Origin: Igneacidithiobacillus copahuensis
Lineage (GTDB): Bacteria; Pseudomonadota; Gammaproteobacteria; Acidithiobacillales; Acidithiobacillaceae
Length of the DNA stretch: 64,000 nucleotides
Direction: 5' to 3'
Assembly (NCBI RefSeq): GCF_018854015.1
Contig: NZ_JAAXYO010000012.1
Location: 43,267-107,266 of the forward strand
The number at the start of each line of letters is the position of its first letter. Within the stretch, counting starts at the first letter, position 1. The position numbers were made by a program, and so were the translations under genes. This document shows, piece after piece, positions 42,630 through 51,131 of the stretch. The notes beneath the pieces were generated by a model. That model was given only the letters and a program-made list of their open reading frames with translations, searched no databases and had not been told where the DNA came from.

Positions 42630-43465
42630 ACCATCCGGTTGCGGGGTCCAAAAAGCCGATCCAGGTAGCGCTGAGCGGCTCCGGTTTTCTGCTGCCCGTG
42701 CATTTGGGGGCATTGCAGGCCATCGAAGCCGCCGGGTACCGTGTCTCTGCTTTGAGTGGTACGTCGGGTGGCGCTATCGTGGCCGTCCTTTACGCGGTGC
42801 ATCGAGACATTCCGTCTTTGGTGAACCTCGTCCTGGATACCGACTGGCAACCGTTCATGAATTTCGACTCCTGGACCAACGGCTGGCGTCTCCTGACCCG
42901 GCGGGGTATCTGCGCGACCGCAGCCCTCGATGCTTTTCTGACCCGGCACACACAAGGACAATCCTTTGCCGACCTTGACCTGGAGCTTTTCGTCTGCGCT
43001 ACGGACTTGCTGCGTGGGCAACGCACCGTTTTCTGTCGAGCGGAAACGCCGGAACTGCCTGTCGCAAAGGCAGCCAGAGCGTCGTCCTCGTTGCCTTTTG
43101 TCTATCCACCCAAGCGGGTCGATGGGAGGCTCTATGTGGATGGCGGTCTGACCGACGACATACCGGGCGACGTGCTTCCCAAAGATAGCGAGGTTCCTTC
43201 TGTCGGCGTCTACTTGACGGGAGAACCACCCAGGCTTCACGGGAACGAACCGACGCTTTTCGCCCTGGCATCGCTGAGCGTGCGCGATCTGCTGCGTGGG
43301 CAGGAATACCTGGACCGGCATGCCGCGCCGTGGGTGCGCTTTCTTCCGGTGGACACCGGAAACCTGAACATGCTGGACGCCCGGATGCCCAGGACGGACC
43401 GGGAACAACTCATGGAGCTTGGACGGGTCGGCATGGAAAAGCTCTTGCAAAATCTCGCCGCGTAG
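42626..43465 (+). CDS. Patatin-like phospholipase
   Basis: A 279-residue patatin-family acyl hydrolase. The nucleophile elbow GTSGGAIVAVLY and the catalytic Asp in YVDGGLTDDIPGDVL form the Ser-Asp dyad. The oxyanion loop reads ALSGSGFLLPVHLGAL; DGGGxR is more usual, but SGSG variants occur. There is no signal peptide. The GTG at 42626 overlaps the lysozyme stop; an ATG at 42596 is also in frame. In RHS and type VI effector settings patatins attack membrane lipids, but a metabolic role cannot be excluded. Confidence 0.85.
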   Translation: MNHPVAGSKKPIQVALSGSGFLLPVHLGALQAIEAAGYRVSALSGTSGGAIVAVLYAVHRDIPSLVNLVLDTDWQPFMNFDSWTNGWRLLTRRGICATAALDAFLTRHTQGQSFADLDLELFVCATDLLRGQRTVFCRAETPELPVAKAARASSSLPFVYPPKRVDGRLYVDGGLTDDIPGDVLPKDSEVPSVGVYLTGEPPRLHGNEPTLFALASLSVRDLLRGQEYLDRHAAPWVRFLPVDTGNLNMLDARMPRTDREQLMELGRVGMEKLLQNLAA

Positions 43466-43531
43466 AAAAATAGACGGCCACCCCATAAACATCTATCATT
43501 GACCTCGTAATCTCCTGTGTACGAGAACGAA

Positions 43532-44074
43532 ATGACCGTAGCCGAACCCATGCAGGTAGAAGCCCTTGCACAGCGGATTTACCGCATACGTGGGCTGCGC
43601 GTCATGCTCGATGCTGACCTGGCGGAACTCTACGGGGTCACCACCAAACGGCTCAATGAGCAGGTCAAGCGCAATTCGGACCGTTTCCCGTCGGACTTCA
43701 TGTTCCAACTGGACGATGAGGAGTATGCGGCTTTGAGGTCGCAATTCGCGACCTCAAACACCGGGCGTGGTGGCCGCCGGTATCTGCCCTACGCCTTTAC
43801 CGAACATGGGGCTATCATGGCGGCCACAGTGCTCAACTCCGCCAAGGCCATCGAGATGAGCGTTTTCGTGGTGCGGGCCTTTGTCCAGTTGCGCGAAATA
43901 CTGGCAACCCACCAGGAACTGGCCGAGAAACTAGACGCGCTGGAGCGCACCGTATCCACCCACGATCAGGCCATCGCCGGGTTGATCAACGCCATCCGGG
44001 AGTTGACCCACACTCCTCCGTCCAGGTCTCGCCCTATCGGGTTCACGGCTGACATCCATGGTGACGGGCAGTAG
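43532..44074 (+). CDS. ORF6N-domain DNA-binding protein
   Basis: A 180-residue protein with the ORF6N domain of phage and mobile-element regulators: IYRIRGLRVMLDADLAELYGV, KRLNEQVKRNSDRFPSDFMFQL and RYLPYAFTEHGAIMAATVL. The C-terminal 60 residues form a coiled coil (LREILATHQELAEKLDALER). Such proteins act as antirepressors or transcription factors. A GTG at 43517 is an alternative start. It is encoded just before the transposase and may control the element. Confidence 0.85.
   Translation: MTVAEPMQVEALAQRIYRIRGLRVMLDADLAELYGVTTKRLNEQVKRNSDRFPSDFMFQLDDEEYAALRSQFATSNTGRGGRRYLPYAFTEHGAIMAATVLNSAKAIEMSVFVVRAFVQLREILATHQELAEKLDALERTVSTHDQAIAGLINAIRELTHTPPSRSRPIGFTADIHGDGQ
43732..43758. repeat. 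11-bp-arm perfect dyad inside the ORF6N gene
   Basis: TTTGAGGTCGC and GCGACCTCAAA around AATTC, encoding the conserved LRSQFATS region. It could fold as an mRNA hairpin or be a binding site; it may also simply reflect codon choice. Confidence 0.5.
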
Positions 44075-44093
44075 TTCACGGCGAGGGCACCCC

Positions 44094-45509
44094 ATGGGCG
44101 AGAACCCAGCCTCATTAGAATCACCCCCCGATGCCTCGGCCAATATCATTCGGCTACCTGGTTACGCGATACGCACCCTACGGGAAACAGGACACGATTA
44201 TCATATACAGATCGAAACTCTGGCACCGACGGCGGTCTGCCCAGCATGTCAGGGTGTCCAGTGCGTAGGTTATGGCCGTTCAGAACTACTGGTCCATGAC
44301 CTGCCCATGCACGGGAAACGGGTGGGTCTCTATATTGACGCCCGGCGCTTCAAATGCCGGGGCTGCGGCAAAACCTTTATGGAATCGCTGCCTGCAGTGG
44401 ACGGAAAGCGCCGCATGACGGAGCGACTGGCCCATTGGATCGGCCCTCGTTCGCTCAACTATACGTTTACCAGTGTCGCCGAAGAAATCGGCGTTACGGA
44501 AGGCACCATTCGCAACATCGCCCACGATTATATTGAGGCGCTGGAGCAGACTCACCACTTCGAGACGCCGGAATGGATGGGTATCGACGAAATCCATCTG
44601 CTGCGTCGCCCCCGCGCCGTGATTACCAATCTGCGGGAAAATACCGCCATTGATCTACTACCAGATCGCGGCAAGCGGAGCATTCTGCGGTATCTCGCTG
44701 CCCTGAAGCAAAGGGATCGCATCCGCACAGTCGCCATGGATATGTGGCGGCCCTACCGAGATGCAGTTCATGAAGTGCTGCCTGATGCGTCTGTCGTGGT
44801 GGACAAGTTCCATGTTCTACGCATGGCCAACCAGTCTATGGATGAACTTCGCCGCTCGTTGTCTCGCTCCAAAGATGCTGATCGTTTACGTCGGAGGGCC
44901 GCAGGGGTCAAGAAAGATGCCTATCTCTTCCGCAAGCGCGAAAAAGATCTGGACGACAGTGAGCGCCTGATACTCGATGGCTGGCTGCGGAGCATACCGG
45001 AGTTGGGCGAGGCATGGCGACTCAAAGAGGGTTTTTACGGTGTCTACGATGCTGACAACAAAAAGGACGCCCACCAACGATACATCGTCTGGGCGGCATC
45101 CGTCCCACCCGAGTGCCAGAGCGCCTTTCAACCCATTCTCACGGCTTGGCAGAACTGGGAGCCTTACATCCTGGCCTACTTCGACCAGCAGGTCACCAAC
45201 GCCTTTACTGAGAGCCTGAACAGCCTGATCCGCGTCACCAACCGCATGGGCCGGGGCTACAGCTTTGAGGTACTGCGGGCGAAGATTCTGTTCACCCGGG
45301 GCACCCACAAGAAAACCCTGCAGCGACCGAAATTTCGACGAGAGTCGCTGGGCACCACCGCTTTCTACCACATGGGGATGGCTCTGCCCTTGGAGTCTGA
45401 TGAAGACCAAACAGAAATCAACTATGGGGTGGATCTTCGGCTGCTCGCAGAGGCGCTGGATACCGGCGGGAATGATACCATACACAAATCGCCTCGCGAT
45501 CTGGGCTAG
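44094..45509 (+). CDS. ISL3-family transposase
   Basis: A 471-residue DDE transposase. N-terminal zinc ribbon (CPACQGVQC and FKCRGCGKTF), helix-turn-helix (TSVAEEIGVTEGTIRNI), then the DDE core: MGIDEIHLLRR, VVVDKFHVLRMAN and NAFTESLNSLIR supply the acidic residues, and GYSFEVLRAKILF follows. It is full length with no frameshift, so probably active. Its stop is 84 bases from the right terminal repeat. Alternative start GTG at 44058. It would move the whole 9.15-kb element. Confidence 0.93.
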   Translation: MGENPASLESPPDASANIIRLPGYAIRTLRETGHDYHIQIETLAPTAVCPACQGVQCVGYGRSELLVHDLPMHGKRVGLYIDARRFKCRGCGKTFMESLPAVDGKRRMTERLAHWIGPRSLNYTFTSVAEEIGVTEGTIRNIAHDYIEALEQTHHFETPEWMGIDEIHLLRRPRAVITNLRENTAIDLLPDRGKRSILRYLAALKQRDRIRTVAMDMWRPYRDAVHEVLPDASVVVDKFHVLRMANQSMDELRRSLSRSKDADRLRRRAAGVKKDAYLFRKREKDLDDSERLILDGWLRSIPELGEAWRLKEGFYGVYDADNKKDAHQRYIVWAASVPPECQSAFQPILTAWQNWEPYILAYFDQQVTNAFTESLNSLIRVTNRMGRGYSFEVLRAKILFTRGTHKKTLQRPKFRRESLGTTAFYHMGMALPLESDEDQTEINYGVDLRLLAEALDTGGNDTIHKSPRDLG

Positions 45510-45533
45510 TCCGGTTTTGGACAAATACACAAA
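45481..45533 (-). repeat. Subterminal repeats, right end
   Basis: ATACACAA (TTGTGTAT on the minus strand) at 45481-45488 and 45526-45533, about 105 and 60 bases in from the right edge, mirrors the left-end series. A weaker GTGTTTAC version adjoins the terminal repeat itself. Confidence 0.6.
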
Positions 45534-45562
45534 CGTGGTCAGAGAAGCCTGTGGCCAGGTTG

Positions 45563-46222
45563 ATGCCTCGTAAACACCAAATTACGAATACCCCAGATTT
45601 TACGGTCGACTCCACTGCCGGTGAGTTGAATCTGCATAAGTGGATTGGCGATAGCTATGCCATCCTGTTTTCTCACCCGCGTGACTTCACGCCGGTCTGC
45701 ACTACCGAATTCGGTGCCGTCGCCCAGCTGGCGCCCGAATTTGCCAAGCGCAATACCAAGGTGATGGGGGTGTCGGTGGATACCGTCGAGGAGCACAAGA
45801 AGTGGAAGCGTGACATTGAGGCAACGGCGGGAGCTCCGGCGGATTTTCCGATCATTGATGATACGTCCCTGCACGTCTCCAAGCTCTACGACATGCTCCC
45901 CGCCGAGGCGTATCTCCCCGAAAATCGTGACGCCAAGAATACCGCCACGGTGCGTACGGTGTTCATCATCGGTCCGGACAAGAAGGTGCGCCTGACCATG
46001 TCTTACCCCATGTCGGTGGGCCGGAATTTTGCGGAAATCCTTCGTGCCCTCGACGCCATCCAAGCCACTGACGGCGTTCCGCTGGCCACTCCGGCCAACT
46101 GGGTGCCCGGCCAGGACGTTATCGTCGCCCTGTCTTTGAATAACGAGCAGGCCAAGGAGAAGTTTGGCGAAATCGATATCAAGCTCCCCTACCTGCGTTT
46201 TGCCAAGGCGCCGAAGAAATAA
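45563..46222 (+). CDS. 1-Cys peroxiredoxin (Prx6-like), N-terminus replaced by transposon end
   Basis: The body encodes a Prx6/AhpC-TSA peroxidase: FSHPRDFTPVCTTEFG holds the peroxidatic Cys, RTVFIIGPDKKVRL and PMSVGRNFAEILR follow, and the C-terminal domain has TPANWVPGQDVIV. The frame stays open through the transposon's right end, so an ATG at 45563 would give MPRKHQITNTPDF in place of the native MSIRINDVAPDF; PDF and all catalytic residues are kept. The native ribosome site and promoter are 9 kb away, and the new start has only a weak CCAGG. Expression, if any, needs a promoter near the element's end. A strong terminator follows. Confidence 0.85.
   Translation: MPRKHQITNTPDFTVDSTAGELNLHKWIGDSYAILFSHPRDFTPVCTTEFGAVAQLAPEFAKRNTKVMGVSVDTVEEHKKWKRDIEATAGAPADFPIIDDTSLHVSKLYDMLPAEAYLPENRDAKNTATVRTVFIIGPDKKVRLTMSYPMSVGRNFAEILRALDAIQATDGVPLATPANWVPGQDVIVALSLNNEQAKEKFGEIDIKLPYLRFAKAPKK
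45578..45593 (-). repeat. Right terminal inverted repeat
   Basis: CAAATTACGAATACCC, the exact inverse of 36446-36461, followed directly by the second target duplication. Confidence 0.93.
45594..45601 (+). repeat. Right copy of the 8-bp target site duplication
   Basis: CAGATTTT, identical to 36438-36445. It forms the end of codon 10 and codons 11-12 of the peroxiredoxin frame on this side. Confidence 0.93.
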
Positions 46223-46244
46223 CGCGCGGCCAAGGCCTCTGAAC

Positions 46245-46277
46245 AGCTCCCCGGTCGTTCGGCCGGGGAGCTTTTTT
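46245..46277 (+). terminator. Rho-independent terminator of the peroxiredoxin gene
   Basis: AGCTCCCCGG and CCGGGGAGCT form a 10-bp stem, with a T-run after it, 22 bases after the stop. Confidence 0.9.
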
Positions 46278-46478
46278 GCGTGTGTCTTTCAAAGTAACCG
46301 CCGTTTTGCGCCGACAGCCTGGTAAAGCGGAAGGAGTTTACCGCTTCAAGCAGGTAGCAGGGCATTCGCATTGCTGGCATCGCATCAGGCGGCATGCTAG
46401 AGTAATTTGGAGATGAGTCCCGAACAATCTGACAGAAGGTAAGGCCGTGGCGGGAATGCCGGAAGCCCTGAATCAACC

Positions 46479-48980
46479 ATGAGCCATCGTGATTTCCTCG
46501 ACCTTCGTAGCATCCTTCCGGCCCGATCGGGGCTCGAACTAGGGATTTATCATCAGCTTCTCATTAACGATTTCCCAGCAGGTAGCTTCCGGAATCCAGG
46601 CGACCTCTGTGCTGATAAGGGTAGTAGCAGCATCATATTCTCTGCTGATGAAGGGGATGATGGCAGTCTTTTTCTTTTTGCAGGTTGCGACTCGGAGAAA
46701 CTTCTCTTCCTGGCGCAGGAAAATATTCTTCAGAAAATCTTTGATCAGAGCCTGATATGTATCGATAGCAAAGGATTTCTTTCTAGTTTTTTTTCGGAAT
46801 TTTCTGGAATTCAGCAGGAGTCCAGAGGCCTTCTCTTCGAGCAACCAAAGCTCGTCAATTGGCGCAAAAAGCGCTCTCGCAATCGGGTTCGGGTCGATGG
46901 CGAAGTTGTCGTCTTGCGCCGTTCGGGGAAGCCTCTACAGGCACGGCTCCATGACCTGAGTACTAGTGGCGCGGGGTTTCTGCTTGCCGACAATGATCTG
47001 ACAATTGGCGAAATGGTCCTCTTGGAACTGCGGATTTCCATGTATCCGCTGTTTTCCAGCACTGCGTTGGTAGTGCGCAAAGAAATTCAACTCAATCAAC
47101 ACTTTGATTTCTTTGTTGCTGCTCATTTTTTGCTGACGCGTCCCCAACGTCAGCAATTGCTGAATACGCTGCAGACGCTAGCTGGCGATCCGGAATTTTT
47201 TTCCGGTACGGGCAAGACGATTTCCGAACTGGCCAGCAGCCCACCTTCGACTGTAGAGGAACCAAGAATGTCGGATCCCACGGAAAAATCCGATGCTGCG
47301 GAACCGTCCCCCCCTGCGGAGCCTTCCCCCGCTGCACCAGTGCCCAAACTCCAACCGGTTACCGCCATCCTGAGTTTGGCTCTGCCTTATCAACCCAACT
47401 TTCCGCGAACTGGCTCGGTCGAGGAGGGTGTTGCAGAGGAACACGTTCCAGCCGCGCCGTTAGAAAGTAACCGGCCTGATCCGTATGTTTCAGAGCTAGT
47501 GGCGGAAAAAGAACCCGAAGCGGTGGAAATGGGATGCGTCAGCGACATGGAATCGGCAGTGGTAAGTACTGAAGTCCTTCCTAGTCTTGACCCCGTTCCC
47601 CCCCAGGAGGTCCGGTCTCCGGAAGACAAGTCCTCAGAAGCGGATCTGCTGCTTGCCTCTACACCTACTGCATTGACCCAAGAAACGTCCGACTGGCGTG
47701 CCCCGATTGATACAACCTCACCCCCGGAGACCCCAATGACTGAAGAAAGTTTGCCTGCGAAATCCGAAGCCGAGCCCCGGAGTCTGAAAATTGCCGCGCT
47801 GCGCAGCGATCAGCAGCGCTGGAGTACCCGTCTGGACCTGGCGGAATTGCGTTGTAGTCAAGCGACAGTTCTTGCGGAAATGGATCGTCATGCCCAGGCT
47901 ATCGAGCAATTCCAGGAAGCCCTGCAGATTTTGGATCAACTCCCGTCCAGCGACGGCAATTTGCCGCGTCTTCTGGATCTGCGCGCGCGGTGCCAGTTGG
48001 GTAGGGCCATCTCCCTCCATGCTACGGGCGATGCTTCCGCGCCAAATGCCGCTGGTCAGGCCATTACTCTGTTGGATCCCGTGTGGCGCGATGGCAAATC
48101 ACAGCGGCCCCAGTTGGGCCGAGAGCTTGCGCAGGCCTACATGATTCGTGGTACCGCCCAAAATGGCTGGAGCACAGCAGAGGCCGTGGCGGATTACCAG
48201 CGTGCCCAAGAAATTCTCGATGATCTGCGTGAACGTCTGGGCCAGCAGTCGGAAACCCCGGATGTCTCACATCTACGCGCTCGGCTCGCGCTCTGTTTGG
48301 GCAGAGTCTATGAGTTGGAAGGGCAATATGAAGATTCTCTGCGTGCTCTCGACCTTGCGCAAGAGCTCAGTCGTGCGGCAGTTCAAAAGCTGCCCGAGGC
48401 AGTACGCTGGTCACCCGAGGCCACCGATGCCAATGCGGTATTGCAAAGGGCCCACGTGTTGTTTCAGTTGGGTCGCGAGGCGGAAGCCGAAACCCTCACC
48501 GAGGAGGGGCTTGCCATTTGGTCGGCGATTCAGCAAAGGTTGGGTGAGCAATTCACGGCCAGCCAGTGGAGCCAACTTGCCAGTGGTCATCTGCAGGCGG
48601 CCGAACAACTGGCGGAATTGGGTCGTTTGACGCAGGCACGCCAAGCCCTCGATCGGGCTCAGGACATCTTCAAGCGATTGAGTGACGAGATGGGAAGCTC
48701 TCTGCAGCCGGCCATGCAGCAGCGGATTGCCGCGCTCCACCTACAGGATGGGGAGACGGCGCTGAATCTGGGCGACGCGCCGCAGGCGATGAATCGTGCG
48801 CAACTAGCCATCTCGATGCTGCGCTCTCTGGAAGATCGACTGGGTCAGGCGTTTCCTCTCGAAATGCGCAATCTTCTCGGCTCTGCGCTCCTTTTTCTGG
48901 GGAAAACGCACAGCGCTGTCGGCGATCATCGCGCCGCTCTGGAAGCCATGGATCAGGCGCAAGAGGTTCTCGCAGCCTGA
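46479..48980 (+). CDS. PilZ-domain and TPR-region protein
   Basis: An 833-residue cytoplasmic protein. Residues 1-125 are of unknown type and AT-richer. About 125-235 is a PilZ domain, with the Arg-rich RKKRSRNRVRVDGEVVV and the DLSTSGAGFLL motif that bind cyclic di-GMP. A Pro/Ser/Glu-rich linker (about 250-420) leads to a C-terminal helical region with TPR-like repeats (AIEQFQEALQIL, AVADYQRAQEILDDL, ALDLAQELSRAA, AREALDRAQDIF-like). It probably passes a c-di-GMP signal to a protein complex such as a motility or exopolysaccharide machine; no partner is encoded beside it. Confidence 0.75.
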   Translation: MSHRDFLDLRSILPARSGLELGIYHQLLINDFPAGSFRNPGDLCADKGSSSIIFSADEGDDGSLFLFAGCDSEKLLFLAQENILQKIFDQSLICIDSKGFLSSFFSEFSGIQQESRGLLFEQPKLVNWRKKRSRNRVRVDGEVVVLRRSGKPLQARLHDLSTSGAGFLLADNDLTIGEMVLLELRISMYPLFSSTALVVRKEIQLNQHFDFFVAAHFLLTRPQRQQLLNTLQTLAGDPEFFSGTGKTISELASSPPSTVEEPRMSDPTEKSDAAEPSPPAEPSPAAPVPKLQPVTAILSLALPYQPNFPRTGSVEEGVAEEHVPAAPLESNRPDPYVSELVAEKEPEAVEMGCVSDMESAVVSTEVLPSLDPVPPQEVRSPEDKSSEADLLLASTPTALTQETSDWRAPIDTTSPPETPMTEESLPAKSEAEPRSLKIAALRSDQQRWSTRLDLAELRCSQATVLAEMDRHAQAIEQFQEALQILDQLPSSDGNLPRLLDLRARCQLGRAISLHATGDASAPNAAGQAITLLDPVWRDGKSQRPQLGRELAQAYMIRGTAQNGWSTAEAVADYQRAQEILDDLRERLGQQSETPDVSHLRARLALCLGRVYELEGQYEDSLRALDLAQELSRAAVQKLPEAVRWSPEATDANAVLQRAHVLFQLGREAEAETLTEEGLAIWSAIQQRLGEQFTASQWSQLASGHLQAAEQLAELGRLTQARQALDRAQDIFKRLSDEMGSSLQPAMQQRIAALHLQDGETALNLGDAPQAMNRAQLAISMLRSLEDRLGQAFPLEMRNLLGSALLFLGKTHSAVGDHRAALEAMDQAQEVLAA

Positions 48981-49002
48981 GCGGCCTGCCAGTTCTGCAA
49001 GT

Positions 49003-49025
49003 CGGGTAGCATTTTTTGCTACCCG
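49003..49025. terminator. Hairpin between convergent genes
   Basis: CGGGTAGCA and TGCTACCCG pair around TTTTT between the PilZ gene and metG. There is no clean T-run on either side, so its terminator role is likely but weak. Confidence 0.55.
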
Positions 49026-49062
49026 TTGGATTTACTGGACCCTTTCTGGAGAATGTAAATTC

Positions 49063-51081
49063 CTACTTGACCCGCATGCCTGGCTGGGCGCCGCTGTCGG
49101 GGCTGAGGAGGAAGGGGCCGCCGGCGTCGCCGCTGGCCGCCAGTACCATCCCCTCTGACAGGCCAAAGCGCATCTTGCGCGGGGCGAGGTTGGCGACCAT
49201 GACGGTCAGGCGCCCCACCAGCGTAGCCGGATCGTAGGCGCTCTTGATGCCGGCAAAGACCGAACGGGTTTGCGCTTCGCCGATATCCAGGGTGAGATGT
49301 AGGAGCTTGTCTGCTCCCTCGACGGCTTCCGCTGCGACGATGCGCGCAATCCGCAGATCGACCTTGCCGAAATCCTCGATGCCGATCGTTTCGCTCTTGG
49401 GCGCCTGCTCGGCTTTGCTGGTGGTGCTAGGCGCTGGCGGGATAGGCTGGCTGGGTTCTTGAATCAAAGAGTCCACGTGGGTTTTTTCCATGCGTTGCAA
49501 CAAGTGGGAATAGGGTTCGATACCGTGCGCCAGGAGCGGCTGCTGGACGCCGTCCCAGGACAGCTCGCAGCGCAGGAAGGCGCAGGAGCGCTGCGCCAGC
49601 CGCGGCAGCACCGGACTGAGCAGGGTGATCAATAGCCGGAAGCCATTGAGGATGACCGTGCAGACGCGCTGTAAGGTGTCGCGCTGGGTATCATCCTTGG
49701 CGAGCAGCCAGGGAGCGTGCTGATCGACGTAGGCATTGAGCTGGTCGGCGATGGTCATGATCTCGCGCATGGCGCGGGCGTATTCGCGCGCCTCATAGCT
49801 GGCGGCAATCTCTTCTTGTTTGGCAGCCAATTGCGCATAAAAGGGCTGATCTTCTCCAAGACTGTCTGCCAGGTGGCCGGCAAAGTGCTTGTGGATGAAG
49901 CCTGCGGCGCGGGAGGCGAGATTGACGACCTTCCCTACCAGATCGCCATTCCCCTTCAGCAGGAAATCTTCGAGATTCAGATCGATGTCTTCGACATGGC
50001 TGTTGAGCTTGCAGGCGAAGTAATAACGCAGGAACTCCGGATCGAGCTGGTCGAGGTACTGGCGTGCGGTGATGGAGGTGCCGCGCGATTTGCTCATCTT
50101 TGCGCCATTGACGGTGAGGTGCCCGTGGGCGAAGACGCCGGTCGGTAGGCGGTGTCCGGAACCCTGCAACATGGCCGGCCAGAAGAGGGCGTGGAAGTAG
50201 ATGATATCCTTGCCGATGAAGTGATAGAGCTCGGCATCCGCGCCTTGGCCCCAGAATTCGTCGAAGTTGCGGCCATGCCTGTTGCACCAATGCTGCGTGG
50301 CGGCCATGTAACCGGGCAGGGCGTCGAGCCAGACGTAAAAAAACTTGCCCGGTGCATCGGGGATGGGGATGCCGAAGTAGGGCGCGTCGCGGCTGATGTC
50401 CCAGTCGCTTAGGCCGGCGGTGAACCATTCGTCGAGCTTGTTGGCCATTTCCTCCTGCAGCGTGCCGCTGTGAATCCACTGCTGTAGAAACTCCGTAAAG
50501 TCCCCCAACTCGAAGAAATAATGTTCGGAACTGCGCCGCACCGGGGTGGCGCCAGAGACCGCCGAGCGCGCATCCAGCAGATCCGTGGGGCTGTAGGTGG
50601 CACCGCAGACTTCGCAATTATCGCCATACTGATCTGGCGCCTTGCAGCGCGGGCAGGTGCCACGAATGAAACGGTCGGGTAGAAACATCTCGGCAACCGG
50701 ATCATAGGCCTGCTCGATCTCCCGCACGATGATATGCTCGTTGGCGCGCAGGGCACGGTAAAGATCCTGAGAAATCTCAAAATTTTCCGCGGCGTGAGTG
50801 CTGTGATAGAGGTCGAAGCCGATGCCGAAATCGGTAAAGTCGCGTAGGTGCTCCGCATGCATGCGCTCGATCAGCGCTTCCGGGGTGATGCCCTCCGACT
50901 GGGCACGCAGCATGATGGGCGTGCCATGGGCATCATCGGCACAGAAATAGAGGCATTCATGGCCGCGTAGGCGCTGGTAGCGCGCCCAGATGTCGGTTTG
51001 GGTGTATTCCACCAGATGGCCCAGATGCAGAGGGCCGTTGGCATAGGGTAGGGCGCTGGTGACCAGGATCTTCCGTTTCAT
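49063..51081 (-). CDS. metG: Methionyl-tRNA synthetase
   Basis: A 672-residue class I synthetase. The HIGH-type motif is in ALPYANGPLHLGHL, the zinc-binding knuckle has CPRCKAPDQYGDNCEVC, and the KMSKS motif is KMSKSRGT. The C-terminal ~110 residues form the EMAP/Trbp111-like tRNA-binding and dimerisation domain (FGKVDLRIARIVAAEAV, MVANLAPRKMRFGLSEGM), as in E. coli MetG. A basic Pro/Ala linker joins the parts. Confidence 0.97.
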   Translation of the reverse strand: MKRKILVTSALPYANGPLHLGHLVEYTQTDIWARYQRLRGHECLYFCADDAHGTPIMLRAQSEGITPEALIERMHAEHLRDFTDFGIGFDLYHSTHAAENFEISQDLYRALRANEHIIVREIEQAYDPVAEMFLPDRFIRGTCPRCKAPDQYGDNCEVCGATYSPTDLLDARSAVSGATPVRRSSEHYFFELGDFTEFLQQWIHSGTLQEEMANKLDEWFTAGLSDWDISRDAPYFGIPIPDAPGKFFYVWLDALPGYMAATQHWCNRHGRNFDEFWGQGADAELYHFIGKDIIYFHALFWPAMLQGSGHRLPTGVFAHGHLTVNGAKMSKSRGTSITARQYLDQLDPEFLRYYFACKLNSHVEDIDLNLEDFLLKGNGDLVGKVVNLASRAAGFIHKHFAGHLADSLGEDQPFYAQLAAKQEEIAASYEAREYARAMREIMTIADQLNAYVDQHAPWLLAKDDTQRDTLQRVCTVILNGFRLLITLLSPVLPRLAQRSCAFLRCELSWDGVQQPLLAHGIEPYSHLLQRMEKTHVDSLIQEPSQPIPPAPSTTSKAEQAPKSETIGIEDFGKVDLRIARIVAAEAVEGADKLLHLTLDIGEAQTRSVFAGIKSAYDPATLVGRLTVMVANLAPRKMRFGLSEGMVLAASGDAGGPFLLSPDSGAQPGMRVK

Positions 51082-51131
51082 GGGAGGCTAAATTACCTGC
51101 CTTTCCTTGCCTCGGCAATGCCACGGCAGAT

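Larger units (their letters stand above)
36446..45593 (+). mobile_element. 9.15-kb ISL3-family transposon with passenger genes
   Basis: The element is bounded by 16-bp perfect inverted repeats and an 8-bp target duplication inside a peroxiredoxin gene. It encodes an ISL3 transposase next to the right end, with its stop 84 bases from the terminus, and iterated TTGTGTAT motifs near both ends. The remaining ~7.6 kb hold an RHS protein, a DUF2628-like membrane protein, a decayed ISL3 fragment, a truncated lysozyme, a patatin-like phospholipase and an ORF6N protein. Common ISL3 insertion sequences are about 1.3-2.5 kb with only a transposase, so this one is a passenger-carrying transposon. The exact repair of the target gene shows a single insertion event. 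Confidence 0.92.
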
